A stretch of 64,000 bases of DNA from the NCBI RefSeq assembly GCF_001422205.1, contig NZ_LMMJ01000008.1, forward strand, positions 586,398-650,397, written 5' to 3'. Source of the DNA: Curtobacterium sp. Leaf261 (GTDB lineage Bacteria > Actinomycetota > Actinomycetes > Actinomycetales > Microbacteriaceae). Below the pieces are notes generated by a model that worked only from the letters and a program-made list of their open reading frames with translations, did no database searches and was not told the DNA's origin. Position numbers and translations under genes: made by a program. Shown piece by piece: positions 25,255-34,246 of this stretch; position 1 is the stretch's first letter; every line of letters begins with the position of its first letter.

Positions 25255-26534
25255 GCCGCATCCTGACGACGATCGTCGGCACCCTCGTCGAGGCGTGGAG
25301 CGAGGTCCGGGTGCACCGCGGCCGGGTGGTCCTGAGCCTCGTCGGCGTCACCGTCGCGGTGGCGTCGCTCACGGCGGTGACCGGGTTCGGGTCCCTGTCG
25401 TCGGCGGCCGTCTCGGCCACCAACGAGCGCTACGCGGGGCGACCGGCGACCTACACACTCTCCGTGGCCGAGAAGTCTGGTGCCGGCACGCCCCTCGACC
25501 CGGTGGCCGTGACCGCGGCGTTCCGTGCGGCGACCGAACGGTACGGCATCGAGCAGGCCTCGGTCGTGACCGAGGAGGAGCGTCGCGTCCAGTTCCCGTC
25601 CGGTGTGCAGCGGGTTTACACCCAGGAGGTCGACCGTGCGTGGGGAGCGATCCACCCGAACGTGTTCTCCGCGGGTCGGTGGTTCAGCGCCGCCGACGAA
25701 CGACTCCTCGCGCCGGCGATCGTCGTGAACGGCGCGATGTGGGAGTCACTCGGCACCCCGGATCTTGCCGGACACCCGGTCGTCGACGTCGCGCCGGACT
25801 CCGCGCAGCGGCCGACGACCACCGCCCAGATCGTCGGGGTGCTGGACACGGGGAGCTACGACACCCAGCCGCAGATGTGGACCCTCGCGCCACGAGCCGA
25901 TGCCGATGCCGGTGCCGGTTCCGGTGCCGACGTCAGTGCGCTGCCCGGGCCGGACGCGTCGGCCGGTCCCGAGAGCGGCGTGTCGCCGCCGCGCTACGAA
26001 CTCTGGATCCCGACGCACGGCGCGGGTCGGCTGTCCGCGCGGGTCGCCTCGGACGTGCGTGCATCGCTCGGCGGGGCGGCGACGGTCGACACGAGCCGGA
26101 CGGACGCACAGGGCCCGGACGGCACCGAGTCCCTGCAGGTGATGATCACGGCGGTGTCGGTCCTGGTGCTCCTGCTCGGCGCGGTCGGCCTGCTCGGGGT
26201 CTCGCTGGTGAGCGTGCGGCAGCGCATCCGCGACATCGGGATCCGACGTGGTGTCGGTGCGACCGCGCCGAGGATCTTCATCGCGGTGATGCTCGAGAAC
26301 GTCGTGGGGACGGCCGTCGCCGGCGCGGTGGGGGTCCTGGCGGCGGCACTGCTGATGGGGTTGCCCGTCGTCCGCGACGCCCTGACGCTCGGCCTCCCGG
26401 TCGCACTCCCGCCGTTCCCGGTGAGCGCCGCGCTCATCGGGATGGCCTGCTCGGTCGGCGTCGGAGCCCTGTCGGGGCTCGTCCCGGCGCTCGTCGCGGT
26501 GCGGGTGCGGGTCGTCGACGCCATCCGGTACTAG
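25251..26534 (+). CDS. ABC transporter permease, FtsX/MacB type
   Basis: 427 residues from ATG 25251. One N-terminal helix (residues ~23-45, GRVVLSLVGVTVAVASLTAV), a large extracellular MacB-PCD-like domain (about 50-290) with an Asp/Ala/Gly-rich insert, then three C-terminal helices (MITAVSVLVLLLGAVGLLGVSL, VVGTAVAGAVGVLAAALL, SVGVGALSGLVPAL). The motif VRQRIRDIGIRRGVGATAPRIF is the FtsX-family coupling region. With the adaptor and ATPase it forms a three-gene exporter of unknown substrate; peptides, macrolides and lipids are typical of the class. Confidence 0.92.
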   Translation: MSRILTTIVGTLVEAWSEVRVHRGRVVLSLVGVTVAVASLTAVTGFGSLSSAAVSATNERYAGRPATYTLSVAEKSGAGTPLDPVAVTAAFRAATERYGIEQASVVTEEERRVQFPSGVQRVYTQEVDRAWGAIHPNVFSAGRWFSAADERLLAPAIVVNGAMWESLGTPDLAGHPVVDVAPDSAQRPTTTAQIVGVLDTGSYDTQPQMWTLAPRADADAGAGSGADVSALPGPDASAGPESGVSPPRYELWIPTHGAGRLSARVASDVRASLGGAATVDTSRTDAQGPDGTESLQVMITAVSVLVLLLGAVGLLGVSLVSVRQRIRDIGIRRGVGATAPRIFIAVMLENVVGTAVAGAVGVLAAALLMGLPVVRDALTLGLPVALPPFPVSAALIGMACSVGVGALSGLVPALVAVRVRVVDAIRY

Positions 26535-26625
26535 GCGAGACGCGGTGCTCCCGGTGACACCGTCGGGCGTGCCGTCCGTTGCGTGCGGTGCGGCACGCCT
26601 GCGCGGGAACGTCCTCGGCGGACGT

Positions 26626-26631
26626 TAGGGT
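26626..26631 (+). promoter_or_regulatory. leaderless promoter -10 of ftsK
   Basis: TAGGGT ends 7 bases before the ATG at 26639, with no Shine-Dalgarno sequence. Confidence 0.6.
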
Positions 26632-26638
26632 TCCACCC

Positions 26639-29600
26639 ATGGCCGGAGGCACCAAGTCGTCCACGCGCAACAGCGCGTCACCCCGAACACCGGCACGCGG
26701 CACATCGACGCGTGCGGGTGCGTCGTCGCGCGGTTCGACCCCGGCCCGTGGAGCGTCGAGCAAGACGGCCGCGACCACGAAGAAGCTCCCGGCAGCGCCG
26801 GTCGCGTTCGACGAGCCGAACCCCCTGGTCACCGGGTGGCTCGGAATGGCGCACGGCGTCGGAGCGATGTTCCGGGTGCTCGGGCAGGAGTCGCTCGAGA
26901 AGGACCAGCGTCGTGACGGCTTCCCGTTCCTGCTCTTCCTGCTCGCGATCGCCGGCGCCGTCGTCGAGTGGTTGAACCCGACGAACTCCGTGTCGGTCGC
27001 ACTCGACGCGTACACGTTCGGCGGGCTGTTCGGCCGCCTCGCCTTCGCGCTCCCGGTGATCATGATCGTGTTCGCGGGGTGGCTCTTCCGGCACCCGGCG
27101 TCGGTGCACGACAACACGCGCATCGGGATCGGGCTGGGACTCCTCGTCGTCTCCATCGCCTCGCTGTGCCACATCTACGGTGGTCGGCCGGGCGCAGCGG
27201 ACGGCATGCCGGCGCTCGCGCAGGCGGGCGGGATCACCGGCTGGGTCGTGATCGGTTGGCTCGTCGCGTTCGCGACGGCGTGGATCGCGACCCCCGTGGC
27301 GATCGTGCTCCTGGCCCTGTCGCTGTTCATCATCACGAAGACCCCGCCGAACCGTGTCGGAGACCGTGCGCGGGAGCTGTACGCCTACCTGTTCGGTACG
27401 CAGGTCCCCGACGAGTCCAGCGAGGACGCCCCCGCCGGGGTCGCCACGAAGACCAGGCCGCTCCGGCGTGGCACGAAGTCCGACGACCCGGCGCTCTTCG
27501 ACCAGTTCGACGAGCTCGGGATCGGCGCACACGACTCCGACGACCCGGATGGCGACGGGGGCCCGTCGACCATGCCGTGGTGGCGGCGGAACAAGTCCGG
27601 GCGCGAAGAGGACCCGGCCTACGACTCCCCGGTGCTGGCACCGTCCGAGTCCGCCGCTGCCGCCGGTCGCGGTGCGGGTGCGGGTGCGGGCGCGGGGACC
27701 ACGATCGGTGCGGCCGCCGGGCTCGTCGACCACACGCCGGCCGAACCGTCGTCGCTCAACCTCAACGACTCGATCGAGCAGGACGTCGCGGACGACCTCG
27801 ACCGCGCCGAGCGGGCCCTCCGCGACTTCGGCGGACCGGCAGCCGCAGCCGCCCCGGTCGCACCCATCGTGCCGTCGGGCGTCCCGGGTCCGTCCCCGGA
27901 CCTCTCGAACGCGCCGGACGTCCCGAGCGCCGCCTCCGCGCCCACCGGGATGATCCGCCCCGCCGGCGCCGTCCCCGATGCGGGAGCAGCACGGCCCGAG
28001 TCGGCCGACGCACCCGCCGACGGCCTCCCGTCCACCACGACGGACGACGGTCCGAGCAGGCCCTACCGGTTGCCCGCAGCGTCCACGCTGAGCCCGGGGA
28101 CCCCGGCCTCCACGCACAGCGCCGCGAACGACGACATCGTCGCCGCGATCACGATGGTCCTCACCGAATTCAAGGTGGACGCGAAGGTGACCGGGTTCTC
28201 CCGCGGGCCGACGGTCACGCGGTACGAGATCGAGCTCGGGCCGGGCGTCAAGGTCGAGCGGGTCACGGCCCTCTCGAAGAACCTGTCGTACGCGGTCGCC
28301 TCGAACGAGGTCCGGATCCTGTCGCCCATCCCCGGCAAGAGCGCGATCGGCGTCGAGATCCCGAACTCCGACCGCGAGATCGTCTCCCTCGGGGACGTCC
28401 TCCGGTCCAATGCCGCCACGAAGAGCAAGCACCCGATGACCATCGGTGTCGGCAAGGACGTCGAGGGCGGCTTCGTGGTCGCGAACCTCGCCAAGATGCC
28501 CCACCTGCTCGTCGCCGGGTCGACCGGGTCCGGCAAGTCGGTCTTCATCAACTCGATGATCACCTCGCTGCTGATGCGCGCGAAGCCGTCCGAGGTCCGC
28601 ATGGTCCTCGTCGACCCGAAGCGCGTCGAGCTCTCGATCTACGCCGGTGTGCCGCACCTCATCACGCCCATCATCACGAACCCGAAGAAGGCCGCCGAGG
28701 CACTCCAGTGGGTCGTCAAGGAGATGGACATGCGGTACGACGACCTCGCGTCGTTCGGCTTCCGGCACGTCGACGACTTCAACCGCGCGGTGAACAACGA
28801 CGAGATCGTGCTCCCCGCGGGGAGTGAGCGGACGCTCAAGCCGTACCCGTACCTGCTCGTCGTCGTCGACGAGCTCGCCGACCTGATGCTCGTCGCCCCG
28901 CGGGACGTCGAGGAGTCGATCGTCCGCATCACCCAGCTCGCACGTGCCGCCGGGATCCACCTCGTGCTCGCCACGCAGCGTCCGTCGGTCGACGTCATCA
29001 CCGGCCTCATCAAGGCCAACGTCCCGTCCCGGGTCGCGTTCGCGGTGACGAGCGTCACCGACTCCCGGGTCATCCTCGACCAGCCGGGCGCGGACAAGCT
29101 GATCGGCCAGGGGGACGCGCTCTTCCTGCCGATGGGTTCCTCGAAGGCCGTCCGCGTGCAGGGCGCGTGGGTGCAGGAGAGCGAGGTCGTCGAGGTCGTC
29201 GCGCACGTCACCCGGCAAGCCCGCCCGGAGTACCGCCAGGACGTCCAGGCCGTGGTGGAACGCAAGGAGATCGACGCCGACATCGGTGACGACCTCGAGC
29301 TCCTCGTCGCCGCGGTCGAGCAGGTCGTGTCCACCCAGTTCGGCTCGACGTCGATGCTGCAGCGGAAGCTCCGGGTCGGGTTCGCCAAGGCCGGCCGCCT
29401 CATGGACCTGATGGAGTCGCGTGACATCGTCGGCCCCTCGGAGGGGTCGAAGGCCCGCGACGTCCTGATCACCGTCGAGCAGCTCGCCGAGACCATCGCG
29501 AAGCTGAAGGGCGAGGAGCCGCCGACCGGTTCCGGTCCCGACGGCTCCGCTCCGATCCGGCCGGGAGGCCCGACACCGGTCCCCGGCGACGGCCGCGGTG

Positions 29601-29779
29601 GTGCCATGGTCGCGCCCGGCACCTCCGGCCCGGACGCCGCGCCGGCGTCGGCACCCTCCGACGACTGGAGCTCGGACTACCGCGGTGCGAGCGATCCGAT
29701 CGCAGACATGACGCGCGGGTACGCTGAGACCGACCCCGAGTCCGACGAGGACGCGTGGGGACTGACCGGCAGGGAGTGA
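26639..29779 (+). CDS. ftsK: DNA translocase FtsK
   Basis: 1046 residues. A short Ala/Ser/Thr-rich N-tail, four membrane helices within about residues 97-230, an acidic/Pro/Ala-rich linker (230-490) with low-complexity GAGAGAG, then the motor: beta domain with [26 protein letters not shown], Walker [14 protein letters not shown] near 625, [11 protein letters not shown], Walker [14 protein letters not shown] near 740, and [17 protein letters not shown]. The gamma winged-helix domain (about 900-960, [20 protein letters not shown]) reads KOPS-like polar sequences. It moves chromosome dimers across the septum. pgsA follows 2 bases after the stop. Confidence 0.97.
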   Translation: MAGGTKSSTRNSASPRTPARGTSTRAGASSRGSTPARGASSKTAATTKKLPAAPVAFDEPNPLVTGWLGMAHGVGAMFRVLGQESLEKDQRRDGFPFLLFLLAIAGAVVEWLNPTNSVSVALDAYTFGGLFGRLAFALPVIMIVFAGWLFRHPASVHDNTRIGIGLGLLVVSIASLCHIYGGRPGAADGMPALAQAGGITGWVVIGWLVAFATAWIATPVAIVLLALSLFIITKTPPNRVGDRARELYAYLFGTQVPDESSEDAPAGVATKTRPLRRGTKSDDPALFDQFDELGIGAHDSDDPDGDGGPSTMPWWRRNKSGREEDPAYDSPVLAPSESAAAAGRGAGAGAGAGTTIGAAAGLVDHTPAEPSSLNLNDSIEQDVADDLDRAERALRDFGGPAAAAAPVAPIVPSGVPGPSPDLSNAPDVPSAASAPTGMIRPAGAVPDAGAARPESADAPADGLPSTTTDDGPSRPYRLPAASTLSPGTPASTHSAANDDIVAAITMVLTEFKVDAKVTGFSRGPTVTRYEIELGPGVKVERVTALSKNLSYAVASNEVRILSPIPGKSAIGVEIPNSDREIVSLGDVLRSNAATKSKHPMTIGVGKDVEGGFVVANLAKMPHLLVAGSTGSGKSVFINSMITSLLMRAKPSEVRMVLVDPKRVELSIYAGVPHLITPIITNPKKAAEALQWVVKEMDMRYDDLASFGFRHVDDFNRAVNNDEIVLPAGSERTLKPYPYLLVVVDELADLMLVAPRDVEESIVRITQLARAAGIHLVLATQRPSVDVITGLIKANVPSRVAFAVTSVTDSRVILDQPGADKLIGQGDALFLPMGSSKAVRVQGAWVQESEVVEVVAHVTRQARPEYRQDVQAVVERKEIDADIGDDLELLVAAVEQVVSTQFGSTSMLQRKLRVGFAKAGRLMDLMESRDIVGPSEGSKARDVLITVEQLAETIAKLKGEEPPTGSGPDGSAPIRPGGPTPVPGDGRGGAMVAPGTSGPDAAPASAPSDDWSSDYRGASDPIADMTRGYAETDPESDEDAWGLTGRE

Positions 29780-29781
29780 CG

Positions 29782-30420
29782 ATGACCGCCTCGGACAACG
29801 ACACCGGGCGCAAACGGTTCCCCTGGCGCGGACGCCTCGTCCGATCCGGAACCGGACCTGCGTCCACCGCGAACATCGCGAACATCATCACCGTCATCCG
29901 GATCCTGATGGCCCCGGCGTTCGTCGCGCTGCTGCTGGTCGACGACGGCCGCGACGGCGTGGAGCGCATCTACGCCGCGGTGCTGTTCGTCGTGGCGATC
30001 GTCACCGACAGCGCCGACGGGATCATCGCGCGTCGGCAGAACCTCGTGACGGACTTCGGGAAGCTCGTCGACCCGATCGCCGACAAGGTGCTCATCGGTG
30101 GGGCGCTCGTCTCGCTCTCGATCCTCGGCGAGCTGCCCTGGTTCGTGACCGTGCTCATCATGGTCCGCGAGATCGGCATCACCGTCTTCCGCTTCCTGGT
30201 GCTCAGCGACCGGGTGATCCCCGCGAGCCGTGGCGGCAAGGTCAAGACCGTGCTGCAGGCCGTCGCGATCACGGTCGCCCTCATTCCGTTCTGGACCCTG
30301 TTCGGCGACTGGGTGCACTGGGTCAACACGATCCTCATGTCCGCCGCGTTCATCGCGACCGTCTGGAGTGGCCTCGACTACCTGTGGCAGGCGTGGAAGC
30401 ACAACCGGTCCGCCACGTGA
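29782..30420 (+). CDS. pgsA: CDP-diacylglycerol-glycerol-3-phosphate 3-phosphatidyltransferase
   Basis: 212 residues from ATG 29782 (AGGGAG upstream). The CDP-alcohol phosphotransferase signature DSADGIIARRQNLVTDFGKLVDPIADK (DGxxAR...GxxxDxxxD) is at about residues 75-102. Five to six membrane helices follow the pattern of PgsA, with an N-terminal NIANIITVIRILMAPAF. It makes phosphatidylglycerophosphate, the precursor of phosphatidylglycerol and cardiolipin. The ftsK-pgsA-cinA-clgR order is conserved in actinobacteria. Confidence 0.95.
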   Translation: MTASDNDTGRKRFPWRGRLVRSGTGPASTANIANIITVIRILMAPAFVALLLVDDGRDGVERIYAAVLFVVAIVTDSADGIIARRQNLVTDFGKLVDPIADKVLIGGALVSLSILGELPWFVTVLIMVREIGITVFRFLVLSDRVIPASRGGKVKTVLQAVAITVALIPFWTLFGDWVHWVNTILMSAAFIATVWSGLDYLWQAWKHNRSAT

Positions 30421-30429
30421 CCATGTGTC

Positions 30430-30999
30430 ATGACCATCGGGGTCGATGCGGGAACCGGCCATGTGCGCGCCGGTCGTGACCCGGTGAGCCGGCCCGTGCC
30501 TCCCGTCCGACCAGGCGGCATCGCCGCGCTCGTCGTCGCGGCGCTCACCGAGCGTGGTGAGACGGTGGCGGTGGCGGAATCGCTGACCGGTGGGCTCGTC
30601 GTGGCGGAGCTTGTGTCCGTGCCCGGCGCGAGCGCGGTCGTGCGCGGTGGAGTGGTCGCCTACGCGACGCCCGTCAAGCACTCGGTGCTCGGGGTGGACG
30701 CCGGACTCCTCGCGGCGAACGGGGCGGTCGACCCCGAGGTCGCGTGTCAGATGGCGGAGGGGGTGCGCGCCCGTCTCGCGGTGGACGGCACACCCGCCAC
30801 CTGGGGCATCAGCACCACGGGGGTCGCGGGGCCTGAACCGCAGGACGGCAGACCCGTCGGCACGGTGTTCGTCGGCATCGCGACCGGTCACTCACGCGAG
30901 AGCGTCGAGTTGCACCTGGATGGCGACCGCGATGCAATCCGGACGGCGGTCGTCTCCGAACTCCTGACACGTCTGCACCTGGCCGTGACCGGTCGGTGA
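30430..30999 (+). CDS. CinA C-terminal family protein (nicotinamide-nucleotide amidase-like)
   Basis: 189 residues if the ATG at 30430 is used; GTG 30484 is an alternative that would remove an unconserved tail. The CinA C-terminal domain is complete: VAVAESLTGGLVVAELVSVPGAS (catalytic Ser of the AESxTGG motif), VVRGGVVAYATPVKHSVLGVD, WGISTTGVAGPEPQDGRPVGTVFVGIA. The domain deamidates NMN to NaMN in pyridine salvage. The N-terminal molybdopterin-like half of CinA is absent, as in many actinobacteria. Residues ~22-27 are encoded by an exact copy of a palindromic-repeat arm. Confidence 0.92.
   Translation: MTIGVDAGTGHVRAGRDPVSRPVPPVRPGGIAALVVAALTERGETVAVAESLTGGLVVAELVSVPGASAVVRGGVVAYATPVKHSVLGVDAGLLAANGAVDPEVACQMAEGVRARLAVDGTPATWGISTTGVAGPEPQDGRPVGTVFVGIATGHSRESVELHLDGDRDAIRTAVVSELLTRLHLAVTGR
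30494..30509 (+). repeat. repeat-family arm inside the 5' end of the cinA-like gene
   Basis: CCGTGCCTCCCGTCCG is identical to 16067-16082 and is read in frame as part of the weakly conserved N-terminal tail. Confidence 0.6.
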
Positions 31000-31017
31000 C
31001 TCGGGGAATAGCCCGCG

Positions 31018-31086
31018 TTTCCATCGGGTTACATCTGAGGCATTCACAAGCAGCAACTCAGGACCGCTGGTTACCATCGGGGAAAC
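31018..31086. promoter_or_regulatory. inverted GTTTCC/GGTTACC motifs upstream of clgR
   Basis: GTTTCCATCGGGTTAC (31018-31033) and, inverted, GGTTACCATCGGGGAAAC (31068-31085) flank a relatively AT-rich 34 bases. They lie 80-145 bases before clgR and could bind its regulator or ClgR itself. TAGTGT near 31098 is a possible -10. Confidence 0.4.
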
Positions 31087-31164
31087 CGACGGCAGTAGTG
31101 TTGCTGACCCGCATCGATCACCGGGATCGAACGGGCGTGGGGATGACAGAGAGGAGGAGTGCTC

Positions 31165-31473
31165 ATGGTTCTCGTTCGTCAGGAAATCGGCGATGTGCTT
31201 CGAGACTTCCGCTTGCAGAAGGGCCGGACACTCCGCCAGGTCGCGAGCAAGGCCAGCGTCGCGCTCGGCTACCTGAGTGAGGTGGAGCGCGGCCAGAAGG
31301 AGGCCAGCTCCGAGATCCTCGCCTCGGTCGCGGACGCGCTCGAGACGCCCATCTCGGTCATCATGCGCGAGGTCGGTGACCGCCTCGCGGTCATCGAGGG
31401 GCTGAGCCCCGTGCCGGACATGCTGCCCGACGAACTCGTCGCCGAGTTCGACAACGACCTCGCGGTCCGCTGA
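31165..31473 (+). CDS. clgR: XRE-family regulator ClgR
   Basis: 102 residues from ATG 31165 with GGAGGAG 5 bases upstream. The helix-turn-helix is at about 8-62: EIGDVLRDFRLQKGRTLRQVASKASVALGYLSEVERGQKEASSEILASV, which matches actinobacterial ClgR closely. ClgR activates clp protease and other proteostasis genes and is itself degraded by ClpP; the C-terminus LAVR could be a degron-like hydrophobic end. The position after ftsK-pgsA-cinA is conserved. Ends at a strong terminator. Confidence 0.92.
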   Translation: MVLVRQEIGDVLRDFRLQKGRTLRQVASKASVALGYLSEVERGQKEASSEILASVADALETPISVIMREVGDRLAVIEGLSPVPDMLPDELVAEFDNDLAVR

Positions 31474-31493
31474 CTCCGGTCAGACTCCGCAGC

Positions 31494-31526
31494 GAACGCC
31501 CCGGTCCCACGTGGACCGGGGCGTTC
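31494..31526 (+). terminator. terminator of the ftsK-pgsA-cinA-clgR unit
   Basis: GAACGCCCCGGTCC and GGACCGGGGCGTTC form a perfect 14-bp stem around CACGT. Confidence 0.85.
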
Positions 31527-31549
31527 GTGCGTGCGCGCGGCGAGCGTCC

Positions 31550-31555
31550 TAGGCT
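31550..31555 (+). promoter_or_regulatory. leaderless promoter -10 of the DUF3046 gene
   Basis: TAGGCT ends 6 bases before the ATG at 31562. Confidence 0.6.
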
Positions 31556-31561
31556 GGTCTG

Positions 31562-31786
31562 ATGCGTGTGAGTGAGTTCTGGCGGGCCGTCGAGCAGGAG
31601 TTCGGCGAGGCGTACGGTCGTGTCGTCACGAGCGATGTCGTCCTCGCGGACGTGGGGAGCCGTTCGGCGGTCGACGCGATCGCGGCAGGTGTGCCGGCGC
31701 GCCGGGTGTGGGAGGCGCTCTGTGCAGCGCAGGACGTCCCGGTCGAGCGGCGGCACGGCAAGGGTCTGGCGGAGCCGAAGGACTGA
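31562..31786 (+). CDS. DUF3046 domain-containing protein
   Basis: 74 residues, MRVSEFWRAVEQEFGEAYGRVVTSDVVL..., with the conserved EFW...F(G)EAYG core and RRVWEALCAAQDVPVERRHG. The family is small, actinobacterial and nearly always placed just upstream of recA; the function is unknown. The protein is soluble and probably all-helical. Confidence 0.9.
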   Translation: MRVSEFWRAVEQEFGEAYGRVVTSDVVLADVGSRSAVDAIAAGVPARRVWEALCAAQDVPVERRHGKGLAEPKD

Positions 31787-31829
31787 GCGGTCGGGCGGAC
31801 CGTCGGTGCGTATCGACGAGCCCTCCGTT

Positions 31830-31881
31830 CGAACACATCTTCGGCGTGGCGCTCGAACACGTGTTCGGTCGGTGCTACCGT
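31830..31881 (+). promoter_or_regulatory. SOS promoter of recA: two LexA boxes and extended -10
   Basis: CGAACACGTGTTCG (31854-31867) is a perfect palindromic LexA box of the actinobacterial CGAAC-N4-GTTCG type; CGAACACATCTTCG (31830-31843) is a second box with one changed base. An extended -10 TGCTACCGT (TACCGT at 31876-31881) lies 9 bases on, so the perfect box covers the -35 region. The recA leader would be about 190 nt. Confidence 0.85.
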
Positions 31882-32076
31882 CCTCCACGGATGCACACTC
31901 CGCGAGATCGTTCCACAGGGGCCGTGTCCGCCGGCAGCGATGTCGGTGGCCGACCCTAGGTTCGAAGCCATCGGAGCACATCCGACGCCTTGTCTGGTGA
32001 ACCACGGACCCTGCCCCATCGGTCCGGGGGAGCCGACAGCCTACAGGCACCGACATCGAGCACGAAGGAGCACACC

Positions 32077-33156
32077 ATGCCCTCACCCGCAGACCGCGAG
32101 AAGGCCCTCGAGACCGCACTCGCCCAGATCGACCGTCAGTTCGGCAAGGGGTCCGTGATGCGCCTCGGGAGCGACGAGCGTGCCCCCGTCGCGACCATCC
32201 CGACCGGTTCCGTCGCGCTCGACGTCGCGCTCGGCATCGGCGGACTGCCCCGCGGTCGGATCATCGAGATCTACGGCCCGGAGTCCTCCGGAAAGACCAC
32301 GCTGACGCTGCATGCCATCGCGAACGCGCAGCGGAACGGCGGCATCGCTGCGTTCATCGACGCGGAGCACGCGCTCGACCCGGAGTACGCCAAGAAGCTC
32401 GGTGTCGACATCGACGCCCTCCTCGTCTCACAGCCCGACACCGGTGAGCAGGCGCTCGAGATCGCGGACATGCTCGTCCGGTCCGGCTCCATCGACCTCA
32501 TCGTCGTCGACTCCGTGGCGGCACTCGTACCCCGTGCCGAGATCGAAGGCGAGATGGGTGACACGCACGTCGGCCTCCAGGCGCGGCTCATGTCGCAGGC
32601 GCTGCGCAAGCTCGCCGGTGGGCTCAACCAGACCCAGACGACGATGATCTTCATCAACCAGCTCCGCGAGAAGATCGGGGTGTTCTTCGGCAGCCCGGAG
32701 ACCACCTCCGGCGGCAAGGCGCTGAAGTTCTACGCCTCGGTGCGGCTCGACATCCGCCGCATCGAGACCCTCAAGGACGGCACCGACGCGGTGGGCAACC
32801 GCACCCGCGTCAAGGTGGTCAAGAACAAGATGGCGCCGCCGTTCAAGCAGGCCGAGTTCGACATCCTGTACGGCGTCGGCATCTCGCGAGAAGGCTCCCT
32901 CCTGGACTTCGGTGTCGAGCACGCGATCGTCAAGAAGTCGGGCGCCTGGTACACCTACGAAGGCGACCAACTCGGCCAGGGCAAGGAGAACTCGCGGAAC
33001 TTCCTCATCCAGCACGCGGAGATCGCGCTCGAGATCGAGCAGAAGATCCTCTCGAAGCTCGGTGTCGGTGGTGCCAAGCCGGCCGAGGTCGCGCCCGTCG
33101 AGTCCATCGAGCCGAAGCTCGCGGCTCCGAAGGTCCCGATCCGGAAGGGTGCGTGA
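32077..33156 (+). CDS. recA: recombinase RecA
   Basis: 359 residues. ATG 32077 has GAAGGAG 6 bases upstream. Walker [10 protein letters not shown] near residue 70, Walker [13 protein letters not shown], the L1/L2 DNA loops ([22 protein letters not shown] and [19 protein letters not shown]) and the C-terminal domain [10 protein letters not shown] are all intact. It forms the strand-exchange filament and triggers LexA cleavage. No intein is present. The recX start overlaps its stop (GTGA). Confidence 0.99.
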   Translation: MPSPADREKALETALAQIDRQFGKGSVMRLGSDERAPVATIPTGSVALDVALGIGGLPRGRIIEIYGPESSGKTTLTLHAIANAQRNGGIAAFIDAEHALDPEYAKKLGVDIDALLVSQPDTGEQALEIADMLVRSGSIDLIVVDSVAALVPRAEIEGEMGDTHVGLQARLMSQALRKLAGGLNQTQTTMIFINQLREKIGVFFGSPETTSGGKALKFYASVRLDIRRIETLKDGTDAVGNRTRVKVVKNKMAPPFKQAEFDILYGVGISREGSLLDFGVEHAIVKKSGAWYTYEGDQLGQGKENSRNFLIQHAEIALEIEQKILSKLGVGGAKPAEVAPVESIEPKLAAPKVPIRKGA

Positions 33157-34196
33157 CCGGCGACGACCGTTCGCGTCCTGACGACGACCTCGCACCGGTC
33201 ACAGACCTGTTCGGTGCGAGGTCGCGTCGTCTCCGCGGGCGGGCTGCCGACGATGCGACCGCGAACCACGCGGCACCGGGCGCGACGACTACGGGCAGCG
33301 CTTCGGCTGGGCGGCCCGGTCCACCCGGGGGATGGGCGGACGCGGCGGAGCCCGGCGCCGACGAACTCCCGAGCATCGGTCGTGCACGCGCGTCCGACGA
33401 CGACGGCGAGCACGTCGGTGACGGCCACACTCCGACGGACGAACCCGGGGCATGGCTCGCACCGGTGACCGGTCAGTACCGATCGAGTGGTCGGCGTCCC
33501 CCGGAGGGTGGTGACGAACCGACCTCGCTCGACGCGCTCCGTGCGGCTGTCACGTCGATCGAGGGGCGTCCGACGTCGGATGAGCACACCGGGGCTGGCG
33601 GGGGCACGGAAGCACGGCCGGTGGCCGACCTCGGCGCCGATGTCGGCGAGGTCGTCGACGACGGAGCGGAGCCGCCACCGTCCGCCGAGGACGCCCGCGC
33701 CGACGCCGAGAAGATCAGCATGCGGACCCTGTCCCGACGCGGGGTCAGCACCTCCGAGCTCCGGACGGTGCTCCGCAAGCGGGAGTTCGATCCGGACGTG
33801 ATCGAGACAGAGGTCGAGCGACTCACCCGTGTCGGTCTCCTCGACGACGAGCAGCTCGCATCCGACCTCGTGGACCGTCTGCACGACCGCAAGGGCCTCG
33901 GCCGGCAGGGAGTCGTGGCGGAGCTCCGTCGTCGAGGCATCGACCAGCTCGTCATCGACACGGTCCTCACCACTGCAGATGACGACGATGCCGGGGACGC
34001 CGAGGCGGAGCGCGCGCTCGACCTGGCCATCAAGCGTGCCGGTCAGATGCGCGGTCTCGATCGCGAGACCGCGGAACGGCGGCTCTCCGGGTTCCTCATG
34101 CGCAAGGGGTACGGGGGCGGGATCGTCCGCACCGCGGTGCGGACGGCGCTCGACGGTTCGTCGTCGCGCCGGGGCGGTGGAGTGCGCTTCGAGTGA
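33153..34196 (+). CDS. recX: RecX regulator with a long disordered N-terminal extension
   Basis: 347 residues from GTG 33153, twice the usual RecX length. The conserved three-helix repeats occupy only residues ~185-330 ([60 protein letters not shown], and [16 protein letters not shown]). The first ~180 residues are Gly/Ala/Asp/Pro-rich and without motifs. RecX caps or blocks RecA filaments; the GTGA overlap makes its level follow RecA. An internal start near 33709 is possible, but the whole stretch keeps the codon bias of a coding region. Confidence 0.9.
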   Translation: MTGDDRSRPDDDLAPVTDLFGARSRRLRGRAADDATANHAAPGATTTGSASAGRPGPPGGWADAAEPGADELPSIGRARASDDDGEHVGDGHTPTDEPGAWLAPVTGQYRSSGRRPPEGGDEPTSLDALRAAVTSIEGRPTSDEHTGAGGGTEARPVADLGADVGEVVDDGAEPPPSAEDARADAEKISMRTLSRRGVSTSELRTVLRKREFDPDVIETEVERLTRVGLLDDEQLASDLVDRLHDRKGLGRQGVVAELRRRGIDQLVIDTVLTTADDDDAGDAEAERALDLAIKRAGQMRGLDRETAERRLSGFLMRKGYGGGIVRTAVRTALDGSSSRRGGGVRFE

Positions 34197-34231
34197 GTCC
34201 GGCGACAGCACTGTCGGTGTCCGGGCGGCTT

Positions 34232-34237
34232 TACACT
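34232..34237 (+). promoter_or_regulatory. -10 box of miaB
   Basis: TACACT ends 9 bases before the ATG at 34247; no Shine-Dalgarno sequence, so the mRNA leader is absent or a few bases long. Confidence 0.5.
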
Positions 34238-34246
34238 GAGGGCACC

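Noticed and set aside
26678..29218. An 846-codon minus-strand open frame across ftsK
   Set aside because: Antisense artefact of high GC; composition is that of reverse-read codons and the plus strand encodes all FtsK motifs.
30430..30509. The 5' end of the cinA-like gene as a separate small gene
   Set aside because: The frame is continuous with the CinA domain and no RBS or stop separates it.
31391..32119. A 242-codon minus-strand frame over DUF3046 and the recA promoter
   Set aside because: It crosses a LexA-controlled promoter and a conserved small gene and has no protein signature.
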